Positions 24,544 to 33,388 of a stretch of DNA of 46,246 nucleotides are shown in pieces. The notes beneath the pieces are model-generated. The model saw nothing but the letters and a program-made list of their open reading frames with translations. It was not told the origin of the DNA and made no database searches. This stretch comes from Candidatus Helarchaeota archaeon. GTDB taxonomy: Archaea > Asgardarchaeota > Lokiarchaeia > Helarchaeales > HEL-GB-A. The stretch is from assembly GCA_016840125.1 (NCBI GenBank), contig JAEOSY010000049.1, positions 1 through 46,246 on the forward strand. The letters run 5' to 3'. The position numbers were made by a program, and so were the translations under genes. Position 1 is the stretch's first letter, and the number at the start of each line of letters is the position of its first letter.

Positions 24544-25716
24544 ATGAAGATTTCACCAAGTAATCGAGTTGCATCCATAGGGGCTTACGCGTTTGCTGAG
24601 GTTAGTAAGCTTGTTGATGGATTAAAAAATCAAGGTATAGAACCTACCGACTTTGGAGTCGGTGATCCTAAAGAACCGACACCCAAATTTATCAGGGAAG
24701 CTTGTAAGAAGGCGTTAGATGTTCATCAAAGCGCGGGTTATCCGAGTTACGTTGGGACGCTTGAGTTTAGAGGAATAGCAGCCAAGTGGATGAAGAACCG
24801 ATTCAATATTGATTTAAATCCGGAAACAGAGATTTCTTCTTCAGCAGGATCAAAAGAAGCAGTCTTTAATTTTCATGAAGGGATAATTGATCCTGGAGAC
24901 ATTGTGCTGATTCCAAATCCAGGTTACCCTCCTATGAAAAGGGGAACAATTTTTGCAGAAGGGCGTCCTTATTTCTTAAACCTGCTCGAAGAGAATAATT
25001 TTCTTCCAAATCTACAAGAAATACCAACTGAAATCATTAAAAAGACGAAAGTCCTTTGGATAAACTATCCAAGCAATCCTACTGCAGTTATGGCACCAAA
25101 GGCATTCTTAAAAGAAGTAATTGATTTTGGCCACGATAATAATATAATAATTGCTTCGGATGAGGCTTACACTGAGCTATATTATGATAAAAAACCAATG
25201 AGCATACTAGAATTAGATAGAGAGGGAATAATTGCATTTCATTCAATGTCGAAACGTAGCAAGATGACCTGTTATAGGATTGGTTGGGTTGCTGGGGATC
25301 AGGAAATCATCTCGATTTTTCGAAAAGTAAAGACTAATATCGATTCAGGAACACCAACCTTTATTCAAGATGCCGCGGTGGCAGCATTAAAAGATGAAAA
25401 CCATGTCGAAGAAGCTCGAAAAGATTATAAACAAAAACGAGATATCCTGATGGATGCTTTCCAGAAGATAGGGTTGGATATTAAATACCCTGAAGCTACA
25501 ATCTATATTTGGCAGAAAGTACCGACAGGTCTATCATCCTTGGACTTTGTGAAAAAACTTCTAAACGAAAAAATTGCTATTGTTAGCACTCCAGGAGCAT
25601 GGATTAGTAACGAAGCAGATGGTATTAATCCAGGAGAGTATTATGTCCGCTTTGCACTAGTTCCAACGATTGAGGAAACAAAAAAAGCTGCCGAACGTTT
25701 AATTACGAACTACTAA
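24544..25716 (+). CDS. class I aminotransferase, probably LL-diaminopimelate aminotransferase (DapL-type)
   Basis: A 390-residue PLP-dependent fold type I aminotransferase. INYPSNPTAVMAP, ASDEAYTELYYD and HSMSKRSKMTCYRIGWVAGD (PLP lysine in SMSK) are canonical. The SKRSKM-R-IGWV pattern is common in DapL and DapC. Position directly behind dapF supports a role in making LL-diaminopimelate from tetrahydrodipicolinate, avoiding the acyl-blocked intermediates. Assignment to DapL rather than aspartate or succinyl-DAP aminotransferase rests on context. GAGGTAA precedes the ATG. Confidence 0.85.
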   Translation: MKISPSNRVASIGAYAFAEVSKLVDGLKNQGIEPTDFGVGDPKEPTPKFIREACKKALDVHQSAGYPSYVGTLEFRGIAAKWMKNRFNIDLNPETEISSSAGSKEAVFNFHEGIIDPGDIVLIPNPGYPPMKRGTIFAEGRPYFLNLLEENNFLPNLQEIPTEIIKKTKVLWINYPSNPTAVMAPKAFLKEVIDFGHDNNIIIASDEAYTELYYDKKPMSILELDREGIIAFHSMSKRSKMTCYRIGWVAGDQEIISIFRKVKTNIDSGTPTFIQDAAVAALKDENHVEEARKDYKQKRDILMDAFQKIGLDIKYPEATIYIWQKVPTGLSSLDFVKKLLNEKIAIVSTPGAWISNEADGINPGEYYVRFALVPTIEETKKAAERLITNY

Positions 25717-25827
25717 ACATTCTCAATATTTTTATATTAAAAAGAAAAAAGGTATTCAAAGTTAATTAGAGATATTTCCCTTATTATTTGAGGTTAATTA
25801 TTTGAAGTAAGAAAGGGAGAGTAAAAT

Positions 25828-26745
25828 ATGGAACCTGCAGAACCACTCCCAGTTGAACTTACGCTCGAGAATGAAAATGTGCTGTTATCACACCACTCCA
25901 TGCTAACCCCAGCAGACTATACCTTCTCTGTTTTGCGAAATCCTGCTCAAAATTTTAAGTATCGAGGGATTTTATGGTTGACGGATACGGATCTTATCTA
26001 TAAAGGCTTCCCTGTAAAAAAGATGGGGGCAAATAAGGTCTCTGATAAGCTTTTCAAACCATTCTGTGATCTAAACTCCGATCAACTCTATGAAACAAAA
26101 ATTTCAATTGAAAAGATTGTAGAAGTGTTTAGTGGACACGACAGCACGTTCCAAAAACGTTTTCAACGCTATCCTAAATTGCGTATTACATATAAAGATA
26201 ATGGTGGTAAGGCAATCGCCTATTTTTATTTAACACGTGAAAATCTTATCGATGATGAATTATATATAAATAAACGCTGTAATGAATGGAAAAATAAGTT
26301 AAGCGAAATAGTTGAGAAAGTGGTTGGTATAATACCTGCTGCTCCGGCTGTACCAAAAGTACCTACAAAACCCTCTCCGTTCGCATCTTCACCAGCCACT
26401 AAAGCGACACCCGTACCACCTGCGCCGACCCCAGCGAGAGTAGGAACAGATGGACTTCTGAGAAAGGTCGAGCAAGAAGTTGGTGCTAAACGCTTTGGGA
26501 AAGTTACTGTTAAACCACTCGAAGAACGAGACAAACCGAAAGTGACACCAGTAGCAACCCCTGTTAGAAACGAAGTAGAAGAACCAGAACCTGAATTTAC
26601 AAAACTGTTAGATGCATTAGTGCCCGTATCTGATGATGAATTTAGCGCAGCAGCAGCAGACACTTCTATAGCGAAATGCCCGCATTGTGGATGGATCTTA
26701 GGATACGCCACCTTCAAATGTCCTCGTTGTAGGAAAGCGATATAA
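25828..26745 (+). CDS. possible PH/GRAM-like domain protein with C-terminal zinc ribbon
   Basis: A 305-residue protein. Residues about 30-165 form a beta-rich domain ending in a helix: RGILWLTDTDLIYKGF, then YETKISIEKIVEVFSG, PKLRITYKD, and NEWKNKLSEIVEKVVG. This order of seven-odd strands plus a capping helix resembles PH or GRAM folds that bind lipids or peptides; that is inference. A Pro/Ala/Thr-rich linker (170-270) leads to a terminal zinc ribbon, CPHCGWILGYATFKCPRC. The overall plan matches the protein at 21517-22368. GGGAGAG precedes the ATG. Confidence 0.65.
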   Translation: MEPAEPLPVELTLENENVLLSHHSMLTPADYTFSVLRNPAQNFKYRGILWLTDTDLIYKGFPVKKMGANKVSDKLFKPFCDLNSDQLYETKISIEKIVEVFSGHDSTFQKRFQRYPKLRITYKDNGGKAIAYFYLTRENLIDDELYINKRCNEWKNKLSEIVEKVVGIIPAAPAVPKVPTKPSPFASSPATKATPVPPAPTPARVGTDGLLRKVEQEVGAKRFGKVTVKPLEERDKPKVTPVATPVRNEVEEPEPEFTKLLDALVPVSDDEFSAAAADTSIAKCPHCGWILGYATFKCPRCRKAI

Positions 26746-26902
26746 ATTCAATTTCTTTCATTAAAAACAAGGTACCTTATACTATTTTTTTATAATCCAT
26801 TTAGAAACATTCTGTAACGTCTAGTTTTATCTTTTTAGGGAAAGAATTTTAATTTGCAATAAAAATCGTTTTTACAAATATCATTTATGAGAGTGAAGAA
26901 CT

Positions 26903-28183
26903 ATGCGGATTGGATTTGAAACGCAAGGGATTAATGATGCAATCCTGGAAAAATTGAGTTTGGAAAATCGTTACAAATTTCTGAATATGAATTTGCCAAC
27001 GATTGTGACTGATCAACAGATGAAATTCCTTAAAAATGCTCAAGAATTTGCTATTGAGTACGAGAAGAAGAATAAAATAGATCATACTGAAGAGGTCTAT
27101 ACGTATTTCCCAGCCTTTGGTGAAAAGGGTCTCATCTGCCGGTTTCATGATTTTGCGGAAGCCGATGTTGGTTATGAGGAATGGGGTTTACAAATTGAAA
27201 TGATGCGGTATCTAACAGTTGACATGTTTGATCCATCATTTTCAATGAGCATTGGAGCGACGACCTTAGCAATTAATCCATGTAATTACCATCATGAAAA
27301 TCGACGTGAAGTTTTAGATGTACTAAAGGGTTTGGTAACCGGAACTAAAATTGGGGCAATTTTAATAACAGAACCTGAAAGGGGTTCGGATGCGGTTCAT
27401 CAGCTTACAACATGTAAAGCCCAAGATGATGGTAGTTTTCTATTAAATGGAACGAAAATCTACAATACAAATGCTCCCAAAGCGGATAATGCAGTTTGTT
27501 ATGCATCTGCGGAAGTTGGAAAAGGCGAAACAATGGGTCAATTCTTAATTGATACGAAATGGGATGGATGGAATTGCGCACGAGTGGGAATTCCATGGGT
27601 TCCTCGGCTTTGGTTGGGAAAAGAAGAGTTGAAGGATTTGAAAATCCCAAAAGAATACGTGCTTGGACAACCTGGAAAGGGTCTTTCCAACATGTTTGAA
27701 GGATTAGCCCTTGAAAGAATTGGAATCGCTTTTGAGGACCTTGCCCAAGCGTGGGGTGCGCTTACTTTCGCGGCGCTCTATGCAAACATGCGCGAACAGT
27801 TTGGCAAAGCTATTATTCGATTCCAAGGAGTGGGATTTACACTCGCGAATCTCTATACCCAAGTTATCGTGCATACACAAGCTCTACAGAAATTCTCGGA
27901 AAGCTATGATGAGAAGAATAAGAAATACAATCATAATATCCCCAAAGCATTGAAAGGTGCTTTTGAGATTAACGCATCACAACTGAAGTATTCCACTGCA
28001 AAGGTTTCCGAACGAGTCTGTTACGAGTGTGCCAACTTGATGGGTGGGGCGGGGGTCAATGACAATACATTAATGCGGGATTTGCTCGGTGTGTCACGGA
28101 TTCAGGAGATCGTAGGTGGAGCCCGTCAAATTCAGGAGCTAATTATTTCTAGAGCACTTGGTAAAATATACAAATCGCTCTAA
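26903..28183 (+). CDS. acyl-CoA dehydrogenase (isovaleryl-CoA dehydrogenase-like catalytic base position)
   Basis: This 426-residue flavoenzyme has the full acyl-CoA dehydrogenase fold. Helical N-terminal domain, GAILITEPERGSDAVHQL (FAD/substrate strand), REQFGKAIIRFQGVGFTLAN, and ANLMGGAGVNDNTLMRDLLG are present. The usual catalytic Glu of YEGT near the C-terminus is missing: the sequence there is IVGGARQIQ. A Glu-Arg pair appears in the upstream helix (FEGLALERIG), where isovaleryl- and long-chain enzymes keep their base. That suggests a branched or atypical acyl-CoA substrate. Electron acceptor not shown. It forms its own unit downstream of a T-rich spacer. Confidence 0.88.
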   Translation: MRIGFETQGINDAILEKLSLENRYKFLNMNLPTIVTDQQMKFLKNAQEFAIEYEKKNKIDHTEEVYTYFPAFGEKGLICRFHDFAEADVGYEEWGLQIEMMRYLTVDMFDPSFSMSIGATTLAINPCNYHHENRREVLDVLKGLVTGTKIGAILITEPERGSDAVHQLTTCKAQDDGSFLLNGTKIYNTNAPKADNAVCYASAEVGKGETMGQFLIDTKWDGWNCARVGIPWVPRLWLGKEELKDLKIPKEYVLGQPGKGLSNMFEGLALERIGIAFEDLAQAWGALTFAALYANMREQFGKAIIRFQGVGFTLANLYTQVIVHTQALQKFSESYDEKNKKYNHNIPKALKGAFEINASQLKYSTAKVSERVCYECANLMGGAGVNDNTLMRDLLGVSRIQEIVGGARQIQELIISRALGKIYKSL

Positions 28184-28229
28184 ATTCTCTTTTTTAAACC
28201 TTTCTTTTTTTCTTTCTATTTAGATACTT

Positions 28230-28454
28230 TTAGATCTTTGTGAAGATATGATATATCCCTTGTTCTTCCTGAATTTCTAGTATTTCATGACCGCTTGTAT
28301 TAAGAAATGCTTGAATATTTTTCTTTGCGGGTTGAAAGTCGCCAATTATCTCTAAAACTTTTCCAAGTTCTATGGACCTTATCTTCTTTCGGGTTAATAA
28401 TACAGGCATTGGACAGGCTTTCCCTTTCACATCTAAAACATCATCAGCTTTCAT
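28230..28454 (-). CDS. TusA/SirA-like sulfur carrier
   Basis: A 74-residue protein with the TusA-type motif KGKACPMPVLLTRKKI (Cys in CPxP) that carries persulfide sulfur, followed by the two-layer alpha/beta core. In bacteria TusA passes sulfur to tRNA thiolation or molybdenum cofactor assembly, and pairs with DsrE-type proteins in sulfur oxidation. The DsrE-like gene lies directly upstream, eight bases apart. The ATG at 28454 follows GAGGGATG; the open frame further upstream overlaps the previous gene and is rejected. Confidence 0.85.
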   Translation of the reverse strand: MKADDVLDVKGKACPMPVLLTRKKIRSIELGKVLEIIGDFQPAKKNIQAFLNTSGHEILEIQEEQGIYHIFTKI

Positions 28455-28462
28455 TACATCCC

Positions 28463-28807
28463 TCAGAAAGTAAGAGTATTTGTATTTGCACATGCTTCGA
28501 CAATTTCATGCATTCCAACAATAGTGATGCCTTTAGCCAGATCTTCTTGTTTTATCCCCCTAGCATTACAGCAGACCCCACAGGCTATCACTTTCAATCC
28601 TTCTTCAATTGAATTTTCCAAATATTCCAGTATATTCGGATATTCAGCGGGTTTCTGGTCCATTTTACCGACAAACACACCTTCTTGGATTAAAATGACA
28701 ATGACATCGTGACCATCAAGTAATGCTGTTAACGCGAATCTTAAAGCTGTATACGGTTTTTCACGCCCATATGGACTCTCAAAAATCATAACTGAGAATT
28801 TAGCCAT
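28463..28807 (-). CDS. DsrE/DsrF-like sulfur relay protein
   Basis: A 114-residue DsrE-fold protein: MAKFSVMIFESPYGREKPYT (strand then helix), GHDVIVILIQEGVFV, and IACGVCCNARGI with cysteines placed where DsrE-family proteins carry their active cysteine. Together with the TusA-like gene eight bases downstream it forms a plausible sulfur-transfer pair. AGAGGTTAT places the start at 28807. It is divergent from the LysR gene across 126 bases. Confidence 0.85.
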   Translation of the reverse strand: MAKFSVMIFESPYGREKPYTALRFALTALLDGHDVIVILIQEGVFVGKMDQKPAEYPNILEYLENSIEEGLKVIACGVCCNARGIKQEDLAKGITIVGMHEIVEACANTNTLTF

Positions 28808-28850
28808 ACTATAACCTCTGAATTTATACTTCAAAACTAACATTTACTAT

Positions 28851-28892
28851 ATCCATTAAAAAACCTTACCATAGCCATTAAAAAAACTTATA
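28851..28892. repeat. two direct repeats in the DsrE/LysR spacer
   Basis: Two adjacent near-copies of a 20-22 base unit (about 28851-28870 and 28871-28892) share CCATTAAAAAA followed by CTTA. They lie in the divergent spacer, 42-82 bases before the LysR start. They could be a duplicated promoter element or regulator-binding sites. Confidence 0.4.
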
Positions 28893-28933
28893 TTGGCGAT
28901 TTTGCACTCTAGATTAAATCAGAGGTTGTAAGA

Positions 28934-29839
28934 TTGTCACTAAACTTACATTTTTTGGAAACGTTCATTAGAATTGTGAAATTTGGTAGCTTTTCAAAAG
29001 TAGCACAGAATTTAAATCGAAGTCAAAGCGCTATAAGTCAGCAAATGGGGGTATTAGAAGGGTATTTCGGAGCTAAATTATTTGAGCGTAGCATTAAAGG
29101 AGTTGTTCTAACAGAAGAAGGAAAAATTCTAAAAAAATATTGCGAATCAATTCTGGATAACATAAATCTCGCGAAAATAGAGATTGAGAAATCATTAGGT
29201 GAATTTAAGGGCACGATTAAGCTAAGTAGTTCGACCATCCCAGGAGAACATATTCTCCCGAAATATTTGATTAAATTTAAGAAGCGAAATCCGAACATCG
29301 ATTTTGAGATCGAGGTTAATGATTCAGAGATAAGCTTAAACAGATTGAGAGACGATCTTATCGACCTAGCGGCGGTTGGTTTCATAGATGACAAAAAGGC
29401 TTTTAATACGATTACCCTTGCTGAAGAAGAATTGGTACTAGTTGTTCCCAAAAATCATGAATTGAGTCAAAAAGGGATTTCAGACATAAATGATATAGCA
29501 AAGTATTCATTCATCTTTCGAGAGATGACCTCAGGTACACGGAGAGAAAGTGAAAAGGTTTTTAAAAAATTAGGTATTGAAATTGAGGATTTACAAATTG
29601 TTGGGGAATTAAATACAACTGAGTCAATTCTTACTGCCATTTCCGAAGGATTGGGTATTAGTATTGTATCCTCAATCGCTGCCTCGAAACTAGAAAAAAC
29701 AGGCCTTGTAGAATGTTTGCACCTCCCGGGCATTTCTATCAAGCGCAAATTGTACCTAGTAAAGAAAAAGGTTAAAGAGGCAAAGGAAAGCCCGTTACTA
29801 AATGAATTTTGGGATTTTGTTAAGAAAGAGTTGGTTTAG
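28934..29839 (+). CDS. LysR-type transcriptional regulator
   Basis: A 301-residue LysR regulator. The N-terminal winged helix-turn-helix (LETFIRIVKFGSFSKVAQNL and NRSQSAISQQMGVLEGYFGA) is textbook; the rest forms the periplasmic-binding-like effector domain (IKLSSSTIPGEHILPKYLI). These proteins usually bind a small co-inducer and act on neighbouring genes. Here the last stop base is followed at once by the ATG of the VTT-GDPD gene, so that gene is the first candidate target. It begins with TTG; AGAGGTTG supports this choice. Confidence 0.93.
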   Translation: MSLNLHFLETFIRIVKFGSFSKVAQNLNRSQSAISQQMGVLEGYFGAKLFERSIKGVVLTEEGKILKKYCESILDNINLAKIEIEKSLGEFKGTIKLSSSTIPGEHILPKYLIKFKKRNPNIDFEIEVNDSEISLNRLRDDLIDLAAVGFIDDKKAFNTITLAEEELVLVVPKNHELSQKGISDINDIAKYSFIFREMTSGTRRESEKVFKKLGIEIEDLQIVGELNTTESILTAISEGLGISIVSSIAASKLEKTGLVECLHLPGISIKRKLYLVKKKVKEAKESPLLNEFWDFVKKELV

Positions 29840-31282
29840 ATGCGCCTGGGAAAAATCGATTGGATTATGATTGGTGCCTTTATCTTATTAGGAATATTAG
29901 CGATCGTGTTTTCTTTTTACCCCGAATATGGAACTTGGCTTGATTTCAGTACTTGGGGAATTGATGAGACATTTCTAGGAGGTACTTTACTGGTAGTTTT
30001 TGTGGTTTGCTTGATAGGGAATTTACTACCGTTTCCTACCCCATATACATTCATATTGATTCCAGCAGGATTTGCTTTCCCTGCATTTTTCTGGTTAATT
30101 GCATTAGTAGCCTCTTTTGGAGCGTTAATTGGAGAGATTCAAGGATACTTTGTAGGGAGAGGAAGTCATGAGATATTAAAACGCCGTGAAATAAAAGTTG
30201 AAAAGATTGATGATTGGAAAAAATTAGTTGAGGAGAGACCGAGATTTGTAATGTTCCTAATTTTCTTATTCGGATTAACACCCCTGAATGATGATAATGT
30301 GATGATTCCAATTGGACTAACAGGTTTCAGTTTCAAAAAAACCATTTTTAGTTGTTATCTTGGGAAACTACTGATGATGTTGGCGGTAACGATGGGAGGG
30401 GCATTTGGTATTGCATTCCTTGAGAGTCTCGCCGGATCATCAGGGGGTGGAGCCAATTGGGTCGAAGGCTTAATTGTAATTGCGATCACCTTGGTTGTTA
30501 TTTGGTTGATGTTCAAGATTGATATCAAGAGATTCTTTAAAGAAAAACATGAGTTGGGATCTGATTTTTTGGGGATCGATTTAAAGAGCCATCCGTTCCT
30601 TATCCAGGCACATCGGGGGGCCTCAGGGTATGAATTTGAGAATTCTTTTGCGGCTTTTGAAAAAGCCGTTGAATTAGGCGCAGATCTATTCGAAACCGAT
30701 GTGAGGGTAACTGCCGATGGGCAGCTGATCCTCATGCATGATGCGAAGGTGGATAGAACTACATCTGGAAAGGGAAAAATCAAAAATTTAACTTTAGAGC
30801 AAATAAAGAAATTCAAATTGAAAAATGGAGAAGAAATTCCAACTCTAGAGGAGACTCTAGGAATATTTGGGGATAAAATAAGATTCAATCTTGAAGTAAA
30901 ATCGAAGAATATTGAACAGAAACTCTACGACCTAATATTAAAATATAATATGAAAGATAGGGTTTTAATCTCCTGTTTCTCGTTTAAAACTCTACAAACC
31001 TTAAATCAGATTGACCCAGAATTAGAGCTCGCATTTCTAACATTTTTACCGTGGTTAATTCTACGCCTTAGGTATTCCTTTAACAAACTCCGAAAAAAAG
31101 GAATCCGTACGATTAATCCTCTAAGTACATTTGTAACCAAGTCATTTGTTAAGAATGCGCACACAGCAGGTATTCGAATTTACCCATGGACCGTAAATGA
31201 TAAAAACAAGGCATTAAAACTTCGAGATGAAAAAGAGGTTGATGGGATAATTACAAACTTCCCAGACGTCCTCAGGGGATAA
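29840..31282 (+). CDS. VTT/DedA-like membrane domain fused to glycerophosphodiester phosphodiesterase
   Basis: A 480-residue fusion. Residues 1-225 are a membrane domain with several helices and a re-entrant-looking segment (LTPLNDDNVMIPIGLTG), resembling VTT/DedA-like proteins that act in lipid scrambling. Residues about 245-480 are a GDPD: AHRGASGYEFENSFAAF with catalytic His, LFETDVRVTADGQLILMHD with Glu, Asp and His, and YPWTVNDKNKA near the end. GDPDs cleave glycerophosphodiesters into glycerol phosphate and an alcohol. It is transcribed with the LysR gene, with no gap. Confidence 0.82.
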   Translation: MRLGKIDWIMIGAFILLGILAIVFSFYPEYGTWLDFSTWGIDETFLGGTLLVVFVVCLIGNLLPFPTPYTFILIPAGFAFPAFFWLIALVASFGALIGEIQGYFVGRGSHEILKRREIKVEKIDDWKKLVEERPRFVMFLIFLFGLTPLNDDNVMIPIGLTGFSFKKTIFSCYLGKLLMMLAVTMGGAFGIAFLESLAGSSGGGANWVEGLIVIAITLVVIWLMFKIDIKRFFKEKHELGSDFLGIDLKSHPFLIQAHRGASGYEFENSFAAFEKAVELGADLFETDVRVTADGQLILMHDAKVDRTTSGKGKIKNLTLEQIKKFKLKNGEEIPTLEETLGIFGDKIRFNLEVKSKNIEQKLYDLILKYNMKDRVLISCFSFKTLQTLNQIDPELELAFLTFLPWLILRLRYSFNKLRKKGIRTINPLSTFVTKSFVKNAHTAGIRIYPWTVNDKNKALKLRDEKEVDGIITNFPDVLRG

Positions 31283-31288
31283 TAGATT

Positions 31289-32098
31289 TCATTTATTTTT
31301 TAAATAATATTCGAGACGATCGAAAATTTCTTTCAGAACTATTGGAACAAGGAAAATCCACCATAACAACAGCCAAAGGGGCATCCCAAGTAGGTGGTCG
31401 TGCCAATAGATATAGAGCCCAAATTTTACCATCAGTCCTTCAAAAATGAAGGCATAGGGGAGAATTGCAATTATTAATAATTCATTTTTTTTAGGGTGGA
31501 AAATAACAAATCGAAGTAAAATGACTCCAGCATAAATGGCTGCTGGAAGTAAAGGATCCATGAAAGTGTTATAAATCACAAATCTAAGACAAACAAGCAA
31601 AATTAAATCTATAATCAACTGCTTATTGACCCATCCGCTTAAGCCAGGTCTAGTTTTTTGAAATTCCTCTCCTTTAAACCAGTTAAGGTGGAAAACTTTT
31701 CGGAAAACCAAAAACACCTGTCCCCAGAATAGTATCATCCAGAGTGGCATGAGACCATTTAAGAAGGGGAGGATAGCCATAGAGGTGTAATCATATACTC
31801 CATTTGCCATGGACATCAGATCATTTCCACCTCCAGCCAGTACACCCAGAAGAAAGAAGATCCAATCGCCTTTTTCATTGACAACTATAAACCTTACTAT
31901 AAGGGTTATACTAAATACAATCGTCATGATCCAAGTGTAGAGATAGCCAAAAGTTTGATCTTGTGCGAGAACGCCACAGAATCCAACTGTTATTATTATA
32001 GGAAGAAGGAATATTACTTCCCAAATGACTCGCTGCTCGGGTGTTTTAGCTGAGAAACTGAAAAAACTTTTGGAATTATTAATCTCTGTCAATATCAT
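31289..32098 (-). CDS. integral membrane protein, unknown function
   Basis: A 269-residue protein with about seven to eight transmembrane helices and few polar loops. GVLAGGGNDLMSMANGVYDY is the most distinctive polar segment and could form a site in the membrane. WHDHLLGMPLWLLLWW near the end is also notable. No family recognised. It is the last gene of a three-gene operon with the radical SAM enzyme (21 bases upstream) and the GPH symporter. It converges with the VTT-GDPD gene, six bases apart. Confidence 0.7.
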   Translation of the reverse strand: MILTEINNSKSFFSFSAKTPEQRVIWEVIFLLPIIITVGFCGVLAQDQTFGYLYTWIMTIVFSITLIVRFIVVNEKGDWIFFLLGVLAGGGNDLMSMANGVYDYTSMAILPFLNGLMPLWMILFWGQVFLVFRKVFHLNWFKGEEFQKTRPGLSGWVNKQLIIDLILLVCLRFVIYNTFMDPLLPAAIYAGVILLRFVIFHPKKNELLIIAILPYAFIFEGLMVKFGLYIYWHDHLLGMPLWLLLWWIFLVPIVLKEIFDRLEYYLKNK

Positions 32099-32119
32099 TC
32101 ACCTTATTTCTATCAAGAC

Positions 32120-33382
32120 TTATCCGATTAGTCCTTGGATCTCTTGAAGAATACCGCTATCAAATAAGCCCATTAATGCTCTTCCATATGCATCTGTTAC
32201 ACAATTTTGCATCCAAGCGCAGTGGCCTTTGCATTGATTTTCCCCTTTACCATGAAAGTTCGTTGGATTAATTAATTTCTCCGCGGCTTTATGCACTTCA
32301 TCTAGTGTCTTATAATCCAACACATTGACCATTGCACAGTCCATATAAGCTTTACATGGCCAAAAAATCTCACCTGTATAATCAACATGATCGAAGACAA
32401 CGGGATAACATTCTAATCCCTTAGCATTTAATACTTTTTCAAGCATCCGGGAGGATGCAATCATAGGATACCCTTGGCCACCCCGCTCTAAAATTTTATT
32501 CACCAGCTCTTTATATCGAGGATTGCGAATTAAATCGAAATCGGGCTCGTGACCTATGTTTGCGGAGACTGGCGAAAAGCAAATACCTAGATCATTACAC
32601 CAGTCCAAGATATCAAATGATTCGTCAATGGTCTCCTTGGTAATAACAGTATTGGCTACCAATTTAAAGTGGGCAAAATTTTGAAGGATCCGGAGTGTCA
32701 GAATATTTCGTAAAACCTTTCGAGAAATTTGATCTTTCACTTCATACATTTCTGATAATTGGGGAATACTTAGTGAATCCAATGAAATTATGATTACATC
32801 CATTTGTTTGAGGAAGTTCTTATAGCGGGGTTTTAAGAGTAAGTCGCCAATCAACGATCCATTGGTATTTATCATATTGAACATATTTTGTTTCGTTGAA
32901 TAATCGAGCAATTCAGGCAAATCTTTCCTCAATGTAGGTTCCCCCCCACAGAAATAGATAGCCGAAATCGGTTTCAGAATTTTAATTAAGCGCATTCCCT
33001 GTTCAGTTGTTAAATTTTGCTTCAACCCTTCATTATAGAGGAGGGGGTATTTGCTACCTCGATGATTCGAGCAATAACTACATAGGAAGTTACAGGCGTT
33101 TGTCATGGTCCAAATGTAGAAAATCGGAATAAAATTATGATTTCCCTTCGCCATTCGCCTCTTATTGATGAACAAATTCTTTAAAGTTTTCAAAAGCGCA
33201 GAGGCTTTTCGTTTTTGAAAAAAAGTACTTGATAAGGGAGATTTAGTGTGAGGGATATTCCTCGCAATTTGTAAGGCCAAGCGGCCGGCTTCACGATGCA
33301 TCTCATCCCAGTCAGGATGATGTGGTTTTGGTTTATAATAGTGGAATTTTGGGAATACTAGATCTTTGGCCTCTTGAGACAA
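32120..33382 (-). CDS. radical SAM enzyme with C-terminal cysteine-rich region
   Basis: A 420-residue radical SAM protein: TNACNFLCSYCSNHRGSKYP holds the CxxxCxxC motif that binds the 4Fe-4S cluster; CGGEPTLRKDLPELL is the GGE motif that contacts SAM. The C-terminal third has further cysteines (CYPVVF, PCKAYMDC, QCKGHCAWMQNC), suggesting a SPASM/twitch-like second cluster site. These occur in peptide and lipid-modifying enzymes. The substrate is unknown; its operon partners are both integral membrane proteins. The TTG start lies just after the symporter stop, with GTGATC five bases before it. Confidence 0.88.
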   Translation of the reverse strand: MSQEAKDLVFPKFHYYKPKPHHPDWDEMHREAGRLALQIARNIPHTKSPLSSTFFQKRKASALLKTLKNLFINKRRMAKGNHNFIPIFYIWTMTNACNFLCSYCSNHRGSKYPLLYNEGLKQNLTTEQGMRLIKILKPISAIYFCGGEPTLRKDLPELLDYSTKQNMFNMINTNGSLIGDLLLKPRYKNFLKQMDVIIISLDSLSIPQLSEMYEVKDQISRKVLRNILTLRILQNFAHFKLVANTVITKETIDESFDILDWCNDLGICFSPVSANIGHEPDFDLIRNPRYKELVNKILERGGQGYPMIASSRMLEKVLNAKGLECYPVVFDHVDYTGEIFWPCKAYMDCAMVNVLDYKTLDEVHKAAEKLINPTNFHGKGENQCKGHCAWMQNCVTDAYGRALMGLFDSGILQEIQGLIG

Positions 33383-33388
33383 ATATGA

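Noticed and set aside
26226..26717. 163-residue minus-strand frame
   Set aside because: Antisense to the linker and zinc ribbon of the PH/GRAM-like gene; low-complexity Gly/Ser/Thr composition.
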